Assembly (NCBI RefSeq): GCF_026151205.1
Contig: NC_087079.1
Span: forward strand, 11,336,635-11,400,634
From: Bolinopsis microptera
Taxonomy: Eukaryota > Ctenophora > Tentaculata > Lobata > Bolinopsidae
Direction of reading: 5' to 3'
DNA: 64,000 nt
The notes under the pieces are model-generated. The model had not been told where the DNA came from, did no database searches, and saw nothing but the letters and a program-made list of their open reading frames with translations. Of this stretch, positions 35,721 to 45,500 are shown piece by piece. Every line of letters begins with the position of its first letter. The first letter of the stretch is position 1. Made by a program: the position numbers and the translations under genes.

Positions 35721-36884
35721 TTAACTTAGTACTTTAATAACAAACCCAGTAAGAGCAACAAGTGGTATAAAACAACTGTACTGCCCATCAAAATACGCCG
35801 TGTCAAAATAACTAACTCCCTTACTATTCTCCTTCTGGTGTTTATCATGTGTTGTTTCCACAGATTGGATAGAACGGCCTGTTTTCCTGGTCCCAAATAA
35901 GCAGTCCCATAGTCCCCCAATGGAAGTGAAAGTGTAGTTACATCCTTTGTGTCCTTCATGATGCCAGTCGTGGTGATGTGGCATCTGAGCGAATGGCAAC
36001 CAGCGCTGCACTGAATGTGCTAAGTTGAAATAACCACTTACTCCTGAATGTTTCTCTAAACTCTCGCACACTCTGAAAACTCTGGAAACCCAGAACATCT
36101 GACCATCTACCGGCACTAGAATCTGAGCGAAGATGTGACCAACTATTGCATTCCCGAAATTATCCAGCCAATGATCCTGATAAGTGGTACGGGAAAGAGG
36201 ATGTTTTGCCCAGTGGTGAAGAGAGTGGATGTTTTTCCACAGCCATACATTCTTGTGGAGTGCCCTGTGAGACCAATACATTCCGAATGACATTACATAA
36301 TGATTCAACACAAGCTGAACCATTCTTCTGGGCAGGGAAGAAGAGCAACACGGGGACACCTCCGCGGGGTAAAATCCTGGAATCATAAAATAAACAAACA
36401 AATCCAGACAAAACTGACTGGCAAATGTTAAGCGATCCTGAACAGCAATAGCAGCTAGTTGATCCTTATCTCGCCCTACCAAGTCCTTGACATACTTCAA
36501 CTTGTGCTCTTTCACAGACTGAGTCCGATTCTGAGGGAATGCACAAAACACTGCTTCCAAATAATTGTTATAAACTCTTCTCAGTAAACTGAAACCCCAC
36601 ATAGCAGCTGCTACTTCCAACAAAGACTTACTTCCTTCAACTCTTATCTCGTATATCCAGGCTATCAGAGTAAGGAGAGTCAGTGAGGAGAGCTCTAGTG
36701 TAGTAGCTAGAGGGTCGAAACTTAGCATCAGAGAGCTGAAATGCTCTGAGAGTGGCAGGTTTTCAGGAACGTGGGTCACATAAGGATATGGTGGAATTAG
36801 AGCTTCTCGCTCCTTCTCTTCTCGCTCCTTCTCTTCTTGCTCCTTCTCTTCTCGCTCCTTCTCTTCTCGCTCCTTCCCTTCCAT
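35721..36884 (-). CDS. Fatty acid hydroxylase / sterol desaturase superfamily protein
   Basis: A 387-codon single-exon frame. The membrane di-iron histidine boxes are all present: HRALH (about residue 209), HSLHH (about 222) and HHHDWHH (about 302), plus a further His in DHWLDN between them. The spacing fits the fatty acid hydroxylase superfamily (C-4 methyl sterol oxidase, C-5 sterol desaturase, alkylglycerol monooxygenase relatives), which are ER membrane enzymes using O2 to hydroxylate or desaturate lipids. Hydrophobic stretches lie near residues 55-75, 150-170, 180-205, 245-260 and 365-385. The N-terminus (residues 2-28) is a run of KEREE-type repeats encoded by a CTTCTC microsatellite. 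If the true start is downstream of it, there is no good Met before the membrane region. The substrate cannot be told from sequence. Confidence 0.88.
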   Translation of the reverse strand: MEGKEREEKEREEKEQEEKEREEKEREALIPPYPYVTHVPENLPLSEHFSSLMLSFDPLATTLELSSLTLLTLIAWIYEIRVEGSKSLLEVAAAMWGFSLLRRVYNNYLEAVFCAFPQNRTQSVKEHKLKYVKDLVGRDKDQLAAIAVQDRLTFASQFCLDLFVYFMIPGFYPAEVSPCCSSSLPRRMVQLVLNHYVMSFGMYWSHRALHKNVWLWKNIHSLHHWAKHPLSRTTYQDHWLDNFGNAIVGHIFAQILVPVDGQMFWVSRVFRVCESLEKHSGVSGYFNLAHSVQRWLPFAQMPHHHDWHHEGHKGCNYTFTSIGGLWDCLFGTRKTGRSIQSVETTHDKHQKENSKGVSYFDTAYFDGQYSCFIPLVALTGFVIKVLS

Positions 36885-37773
36885 TCCACCTTCTGTGTAA
36901 GCAAGTATAATATGGGTAAGAGTGCACGATATCGATCGAGGTAATAAATCTGTAACTGATTATAATTGTAAGTATATGAATACAGTATTTTTATGGAATA
37001 CGCGACATATCCATTTCGATTACATTTTTAATATCAATGCAACATTAGTAACAAATAAGTAAAGTCAGATCAATTAAATTTAAGAAATTAAACGAACAAA
37101 CTGCAAAATGCAAATGCAATTATAGGCATAGTTGATTCACAATCCTTCAGATATATGGAGACAGAAAATAATACAATTTGGATATCTACAATGCTTTTGA
37201 GTAAAGGAATGTATTAGTCAAATGATACGTTTAAACTTTTAAATAAAGGATTATAATAAAATGTTTTAAAGTTGATAACACCCATTAGATATAGTGGCTC
37301 GGCTGGTTACTTCATTGTTAACTAATTGATCATAACTATCATTATCAATTATTAACGTGATCCATAACATGATCTAAGACTGATATATTATATCACTTGT
37401 AGTTTTTGGGGTACCAGTAAAAGAAATTTATTTATGAACCTTGCAAATGCCGAATTCTAGAGATTATTTTCAGATTAAAAGATCATGAACAAAAAATAGC
37501 AGCTCTAGAATATGATAAATAGCCATAAAAAAGCAACAGCATAAATAATTACTTTGTCTTAAATAATAAACGACCCATTCAACGAAAATACTGCAAAGTG
37601 GAGTCATTTACAAGTTATGAAATTTAAACGATAGTTTAAAATATGATAATGAGTAATTAATGCAGTAAATGTTATTAATAATAGTAATAATATTTATAAT
37701 ATTATATAACATATATTTGAAATCCCTAATCAATATAAAGGATCCATCAAATTGATCAGACTTGCTTTGGCAG
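36885..37773. other. Intergenic, upstream of the hydroxylase, nothing recognised
   Basis: AT-rich DNA between the hydroxylase start and the 3' end of TMEM161. No exon or repeat is seen. Confidence 0.45.
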
Positions 37774-37861
37774 CACGTGTCACATATTACACGTGCCACA
37801 TTTGTCACGTGCCACATTTGTCACGTGTTAAACCTGTTCTGACACGTGATGATAACACGTG
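37774..37861. promoter_or_regulatory. Cluster of six CACGTG E-box palindromes
   Basis: CACGTG occurs at 37774, 37790, 37806, 37822, 37843 and 37856. The first four are exactly 16 bp apart, so they form a short tandem array. The last two lie within the end of the TMEM161 coding region. CACGTG is bound by bHLH-ZIP factors (Myc/Max, USF, MITF classes). Whether this array regulates the hydroxylase 0.9 kb downstream is unknown. Confidence 0.5.
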
Positions 37862-39291
37862 CTAAAGAGCGACACTGCAGCGTTAACACTGACAACCCAC
37901 CACATAACATAACTGCCCACACTCGTTAGGAACTGTTTTGTTAGCACAGAGCGCATCCCTTGAAACACGCTAACATCAGCTTTAGAGACAACATCAGGGA
38001 TGATATCCGTAACTCCGTCTAGAATGGAGCTGGTAGCAGTGAGAGGAGGCATGGTATCAGGCATGTTTTGTAGAGATAACAGGATGAGACACAGTTGTAG
38101 GACGATAAGGGCGGGAGTGATGATCTGGAGAACTACAACACTGCTGTATTGGAAGGTGTATGCTATCTTCTGCTGGATTACTTTGTGATCTATCCTCCCT
38201 GCTTCCCGCTTTAGGGTGTAGAGGTATCTCTTTGCAGAGTCCAGGTGAGTTTGAGTGTAGAGTTTGATTGAAAACAAACGAACCAGCATCATCAGTGCAA
38301 TGAAGCAAATTCGGAGGATGTTGAACGATTTCTCAGAGATTTGTACCTGTTTTTCAATGTGTTCCTGGACCAGAGGCTTACACCAACACAAAGTCACAAG
38401 AAGAGGTGCTATCAGGTTGAAATGTACCAAAACTTGGGACATTTTGTCCTTGAAACTATCAGCATAACTTGGCTTCTCCTCATCTTCCTCCTTTACTTCG
38501 TTAGCTTTTCGCAGCAGTTGGCTGTTAAGTGCTCCAAATCTAAAACTAGGGAAGGTGAGAAGAGCCCCAATAAACCCTGATAAGACAATCAGAAAACCTT
38601 TGAATGCTTTAACTGACGGCATCGACATATCCTGGCCTTTCACTTTGGTGGCATTGCCGAACTTGGAAAACTCCTCAACAAATTCATTGTAGCCTTCATC
38701 GATCCCAAAATCAATGGACTTCTTGCTAGCCATAGAGACCATCAAAGCGAATACAATAAAGAGAAAGGTAGAAATAGCACAAAGTGATCTTTCTCCTCCT
38801 CCCAGCTGAACGTACACTTTGAACATGTAACAGAGGAACTTAGTACAGAACAGGAGCACGATAAGTGACCAGATATAAGAGAGATGAAGATCAGTTACTG
38901 GTGTGTACTCCAGGTAAATGGCCGCTTCTGTGACTGCGTAGATCAGGATACTTGACAGAGACATTAGCACTATCATATCTATCTCTTCGCCGTGTGGTAG
39001 CAGCTTGATTTGAGTGTATGATATGATTCGATTGTATCTGGCTTTAAAGTCGCTGTCCTTTGGAATTGTAAAGTCCTCAAGCTGGGTCTTCTTGTCCCCA
39101 TTCCGTGGTTTTTTCTTCATGTGGTCCTTGTAGGCTTGGGAAAACTCTCCAAGATGTCCCGTACTTGGGGGCACGCAAAACCACACATTGTAGAAGATCA
39201 GGAGACCGTAGCTGTAACTGCTGAATATCTTCGTCATAAACAAGCCGATAATAAGAGTGGAGAGGAGTTGGACGCCGAATATCATTGCCAT
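37828..39291 (-). CDS. TMEM161: TMEM161 family multi-pass membrane protein
   Basis: A single-exon frame of 487 codons, close to the ~480 residues of vertebrate TMEM161A/B. Diagnostic segments: the N-terminus MAMIFGVQLLSTLI, the dibasic cytosolic loop, FTIPKDSDF, GGGERSLC, the central GALLTFPSFRFG, APLLVTLCWCKPL, SEKSFNILR and LKREAGRI. About eight or more hydrophobic segments are visible. TMEM161B in vertebrates is linked to excitability and cardiac rhythm. The biochemical role is unsettled, and nothing here adds to it. The start ATG at 39291 aligns with the family start. Its 3' end overlaps two E-boxes. It lies head-to-tail with MRPL46, about 300 bp downstream of the MRPL46 stop. Confidence 0.93.
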   Translation of the reverse strand: MAMIFGVQLLSTLIIGLFMTKIFSSYSYGLLIFYNVWFCVPPSTGHLGEFSQAYKDHMKKKPRNGDKKTQLEDFTIPKDSDFKARYNRIISYTQIKLLPHGEEIDMIVLMSLSSILIYAVTEAAIYLEYTPVTDLHLSYIWSLIVLLFCTKFLCYMFKVYVQLGGGERSLCAISTFLFIVFALMVSMASKKSIDFGIDEGYNEFVEEFSKFGNATKVKGQDMSMPSVKAFKGFLIVLSGFIGALLTFPSFRFGALNSQLLRKANEVKEEDEEKPSYADSFKDKMSQVLVHFNLIAPLLVTLCWCKPLVQEHIEKQVQISEKSFNILRICFIALMMLVRLFSIKLYTQTHLDSAKRYLYTLKREAGRIDHKVIQQKIAYTFQYSSVVVLQIITPALIVLQLCLILLSLQNMPDTMPPLTATSSILDGVTDIIPDVVSKADVSVFQGMRSVLTKQFLTSVGSYVMWWVVSVNAAVSLFSTCYHHVSEQV

Positions 39292-39598
39292 CTTGGGACT
39301 TGGGAGTAAGGCTGAAAAGATTGTCTCGAGTTTATAAATCGTGCCCTATTATATTGTTTTCATATTATTATAAGATCATCGTACTTCTCAAATTTGATAT
39401 TATAGCTAATAGATATATTATAGCAAATGTAAATTCTGGACATATTTTAAAACTATAATTAATAATTTATATTTTATGACGTTTTTAATTTGATAATTCC
39501 ATTGATCTGTAATTTGATACATGAAACAATAATTTCAATTCAAGAAAGCGACAACATCATTCCATCTTATAACATAAATATAAACATTTCAACAAATT

Positions 39599-42500
39599 TC
39601 ACTTCAAACAAGGCTCCACACATTTTAGCACATCCTTCGGAACAAAATCTTTGAGTTCACTTTTAGTACACCATCTAAATGATTCACCTGTAAAGTTCCC
39701 ACCGTTATATTTACTTTTCATGAAAAAGGTTTTGACCCCCGTACGGTTGGTACGATCCTGATATTTATTACTGTATTTATTCACATGCACACTTATGGGT
39801 AATCCACTTGAGACTTGGAGTTTGAGGTTTTGATTAGATGGATGAGATTCCACTGCTGCTACAGCAGCTTCCTCTAATGACTTCTCTGTCTCCACCATTT
39901 TGTGAGGAAATGTCCAGCCGTCATCTGATTTTACGATTAAGAAAACTGATGAATATGGTTTAATGAGATGGACCGATTGTTTGTCTTCATTTGACGTTCC
40001 TTGGGGTTTTAGTGGAAGGTAATCGTCATTCTGAACAGGGTCCATCAGAGCCTTTTCGTCTGCAGAGGAAAAGTATTGGGGTAAATCATACTTGTTCTTA
40101 GGTGGAAACTTCTGTTTCCTTTCTTTGATAATTTCATCCTTTTTACTTTCAGCTGCAAGTTCGAAATCATTGTAGACACTCCGTTCATTTTTGATAGTTG
40201 CCTTCATTTGTTGGTATTTAGCTACTAAAGGCTCTACTGCTGGTTGGTACTGTGGAGGCCTCTCTACTATCACCGAGCTTTGGACCTGAGATTTATTTAG
40301 AAGTTTGATAATAAATAGATAAATACAGTACTGTCAATGTTAGTAGGTAAAAAAAACAAGAATCGAGCATATTCTTGTACTGAAAATACAGAGCTGTTTG
40401 AAATTTTTAAACTATTTTCACAACTACAATTAAATACATTTATTGAGGTATGACCAAAGTAATACGAATGTAATACGAATGTAATGTTAATGGAATGGAA
40501 CAAATCTCACATGTGAACTCTTCAATTTGCTTCAATTCAAATCAACAACTTAATTCAAATCATCAACTCAATATCATGGACGATTCAATGGAAACATTTT
40601 TTGGAAAACTATTGTCGGAATGTGATCAAAAATGCAAAAACTGTACTGCACTCAAATCTCATGTAAAGTTTCTCGAGCGGAAAGTGATCATCCTAGAAGA
40701 CATTGTTTAAACTTCTCAGACTATAGCAGAGATTAATGGTACGTTGTTACATCAAAGTACCAATCAGTCAATAGATTATCGGGCTGTCCTGGATAGGTGT
40801 TCAGATGTTGCAGTTCAGACAGAATTTGAAAACGATCAGATTGAATATGACAGTGAATGTGAGGTGCCTGAATCTTTCATGCTAATCAATAGTGATGGCA
40901 TCATTGAAGCACCAGATTCTATCATTTCCAACAACACAGAAAATCAAATCAGTGGGAGTACAGGATCTGTCAATCCATGGAGTGGCAAGTATTATGCTGA
41001 AATAGATGTAACACCCATATCTAGTGTGGCCTTAAGTGTAAATGACGAAAGCCCTGACATTGTCATACCACCTGTTGAACTCATTGATCAGGCACCGTTT
41101 CAAAAATTCTCCTTAGACATCTTCCTGAGAGAATTGGATTTTAGCCACCAGTTTCAAAATAGGAAAACAGCTTACTTTGGGGACTTCCCATATGTGTATA
41201 ATGGGGGAAGTCACGAGGCGAAGGAGATACCACATCAGTCCTATCTGGCTGCTATCTGTTCATATCTTGATGTGTTACTCCCGGATTATGTTTACAACAG
41301 TGCTCTCGTAAACTACTACAGTACTGGGACAGAATGCATGCCTATTCATAGTGATAATGAAGAATGCATCGATGAAAACTCTTATATTGTTACAGTTTCT
41401 CTGGGTGCCTCTAGGACGATGCAGTTCACAGAAATTCAAACAGGAAAAGTGGTGTCTGCCCTAGATCTAAAGCATGGGGATGTTTGTATCATGTCTAAAA
41501 TCCCAGCTTCACTACAGACATGAAATCTGTACTCAACCATCTTGTACAAACAAAAGGATCAGTATCACATTCAGACTGATCAAACCTGTAGCTGTTGTCC
41601 AAAGATTAACAAGTACACCAACCAACATGTGCAATGACAATTACCATGACCCATATGAAAACATCTCCAACTCCAGCGGCTATGTACCTTATCAAGAAGA
41701 CGAGTTTATAGTTCATCCATCAAGGAAAACGAATGGTGCTTATCAGCACCGACCTCTAACCTCACCCTATACATCTCCACCACCCCATCTGCATCAATCA
41801 GGGCGGCATGTTAACAGACAACAATTGTTCGAAAAGGAGACACCCAACGATGTGAGCACAGTTTATATCAGCAGCAGCATCTTCAGGCATCTGAATGAAA
41901 AACTGTTGAGCTCTTCATCTCAGAAGGCCAAAGTATTTTTCTACCCAGGGGCCAACTCAATCCAAATGTCCCAAAGACTCTTTAGCGACAGTCAGTTCAA
42001 AGTTCTCAACAAAGAAAAGGTTAAAAAGGTTGTTTTACTAACTGGTACTAACTGTGTTGATCCAATTGACCTCAACACAATGAACTTCAACAGTGCCACC
42101 AATGACATGGAAGAATTTGTTCAAAAATTGTGGGCAGAATTTAATAGTGCAAAAATATATATCTTAAATATTCTGCCTAGAGCTGTCACTAGTAAGAACA
42201 TTATAGTGCAGGGACTTAATCGATACTTAGAGAATATGTGTTATAAGCATGGGCTCATATACATTAACACAGAACATGAAAATAATCTCTTTACTTTAAA
42301 TTATAATAGAAAGGACAAGTATTTTGGCAGGGGCCATGACAATGTGCACCTTAATAAGTTAGGAATTGCCAGGCTTGGTAAGCATCTCAAATATGTAACT
42401 CACTTGTGTTAAACTTCATTAAAATTCTATAATCCAAGGGTATCAACATGAATAATAACAGGAGTACTGTTTTATCTGGTTTAAAATGTTAGATCAGAAC

Positions 42501-45500
42501 AAATTTCTAATAACTTAACGTTTTTATATCTCTCAAGCTATATTTATCACAAACAGAAGTGAGTTACTATTTTATGCTGTTAAATTTTATGATTTAAACT
42601 GCAGTATGATTGCTGATCCGAAATCCAATTTAAATCATATGTATGACATGATTTGAAACTTAGTCTACTTGAGGAGACTGCATGTGGATTTGTTCCCCAT
42701 TAGCTTTGGTTTAACGTTATTCGTACCTCAATAAACGATAATCTCTCTCTTGGTCTATGTAATATACAGGGTGGCCTGACTAATCTGGCAAAAACTCTCG
42801 AACTACAGGAGCTAATATTTCGCGAAAAGCTTGACATAATTGGAATTAATGAGACAAACCTTAAATCTGATATAGACACTAGTACACTTAACTTCCCCTT
42901 AAACTTTGATTTTATAAGGTGTGATAGACCTAACGATAGAGGAAGAGGAGGGTGTGGTATATTGATCAACCAAAATGTTAACCACAAATTACTCAATTTA
43001 GATATAACCTACTCTGATATTTCTAAAATCGAAGCTATATGGATACAACTCAAGGACGCCAATCTTTACATTTGCTGCTTCTACAGATCACAAAACTTTT
43101 GTCATCTAGATACTTTCCTTGATTATATGACTGAATGTATGATGAAACTTCAAGGTAAGAAAGTAATATGGATTGGCGATGTTAATGTTAACCAAAACTC
43201 TTTATCTGATCTAGATTATAAAAAGTTAGATATAACAATGAAGCTCTTTGGAATGATACAGACTGTTACAGGAATTACTAGAGTTGCAAACTTAGATGGT
43301 AGAATAACGCAGAGCACAATAGATGTTGTAATGACTAACTGTTACTCTAATTTCATAGAGTGTAAAGTACTTGATGATAGAATAGGAGATCACCAAGCTC
43401 TCAAATGTGTTCTCGACTTTAAAGTAAATAAAGCTAGTAAATTCCAGAAGGTCCTTATCAGAGACCACTCCTTAAACAATCTAAAAGCCTTAAGCTATTT
43501 TCTGGGATCCTGCAGTAACTACAGTAATATTCTAAGCTGTACTAATGTAGACCATGCGCTAGATGGACTTAATCATCACATCCAGGAATCGTATGATAAT
43601 TACTGTCCACCTAAACAGATTAAATGTAATAGTAACTTTCTTTGTAATCCCTCTAAAGTACTGTTGGCAGAAATACGGAAGAAGAAGATGCTTTTCAGAA
43701 AGTATAAAAAGTGTTTAGGACAATTAAACAAATTCAAGTGTAAGTGTATTAATGGAATATGTAACTGCAGAAAAAGTGAGCTACATAAGAAATGCTCTAC
43801 TTCGTGGGATAACTATCGTCCCCAAAGAAACTATGTGACAAAATTATCCAAAGAAAACAGACGCACAAATATTGTTCAGGACCTTACTGTGAAAAGTGCA
43901 AAAAACGATTTGAAAGGTATTTGGAAAACTATCAAACATGCTTCAAACTTACCTGGAAAAATAAGTAGCTCTTCCCCAAGCAACTTAAATGTTAACGGAG
44001 TTAACCTGCATTTTGCCACAGTTGGTACAATATTACAAGAATCAATTAAGGAAAAGGATTCAGACGACTTTCTAGAATATATGCCGCCTCCACCAGAGTG
44101 TAAACTCTCTGTATTCGAAGAGGTGACTGTTGAACAAGTAAAAGAATATATACTCAGTATACCATCAGATAAATCTATTAACGATATCATGCCTATTAAA
44201 GTATATAAGTATATTATTCCCCAAATTATCGATCCAGTAGCTCATATTATAAACCTTAGTATGAAAAGTGGAACAATGCCGTTGGCATGTAAAATTGCAT
44301 CAGTCACTCCAATTCTTAAAACTGGTGACCCTAATGATCCAAATAACTACCGGCCAATATCCATACTCCCCCTACTTGGAAAATGCATAGAATATTTTGT
44401 TAACCAACAGCTCACAGAGTATGTTGAAACAAATAAACTGCTTACCAACAATCAGTATGGATTTAGAAAAGATCATTCCACCACTTTTCTAATGCTTAAT
44501 CTATTTGATAAAATATTTACGTCTAAGGAATCACAGAAGAAACCTGCAATTGTATTCTTAGATATTAAAAAGGCCTTTGACACAGTAAGCCATAATATTT
44601 TATTGAAAAAACTTAAGTATTATGGAGTTGATGGCTTTGTCATAAAGTGGTTCAAAAGCTACCTTGGGGACAGAAAGCAGCACACCAAAATGCGTGGTAA
44701 TGTAAGCACATCACTCCCTGTTAAAACAGGTGTGCCACAGGGTAGCATATTAGGACCAATTCTATTTAGTTTATTCATAAATGATCTCAGTAGAAATTGC
44801 ACACAATCTACTGTTTACTTATTTGCAGATGACAGTGCACTATATTTTGATAACATTTCCCGAAGCATATATGAAAATGTAATTAAGGATATGAAAATTG
44901 TGTATGAATGGCTTAGAATCAACAAGCTGAGACTAAATGCTGCAAAATCTTCATTCATTGTATTTGATAGATATCCTAATCTGGACACGTTGTCAATCCC
45001 TCTGGATTTGGAAAAAGAATGCCTTTTTATAGAAGAAACTAAATCTCAAAAATATTTAGGTCTCATGATAGACAATTTATTGAACTTTCAAGACCATATT
45101 GATTATGTGAAATCAAAAATTGCTAAAAGAATAGGGGCATTATATAGGTCGAAAAATCTTCTTCCACTGAAATATAGAAAAATGTTTGTAAATGCTCTTA
45201 TGCTCCCCCAATTTGACTACCTGGATATAATATGGTCTAGGGCTGCCAAAACCAGACTTAATTCTCTTGATATAGGGTGGCCCATAAGTGACTACCCACA
45301 CGCAACCTCTTAATAACTCACGTAATTCGTCTCCAAATTGCACCCAAATTTCAGAGATTATAGATATGGGTCAAACTTAGATTTCCTGAAAGTTTCGTAA
45401 GCCACGCCCAATTACAGTGGGCGTGGCGTGACACTCCCTCTTTTTCACTATTGTCTTCATAAAATGAGAACGCTTTAAGCTAAGAACTCAAAATTTTTTG

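Noticed and set aside
36146-36411. Overlapping frames of about 80 codons on both strands
   Set aside because: Shadows of the hydroxylase gene without family signals.
38000-38580. Several 60-80-codon ORFs
   Set aside because: They are out-of-frame shadows of TMEM161.
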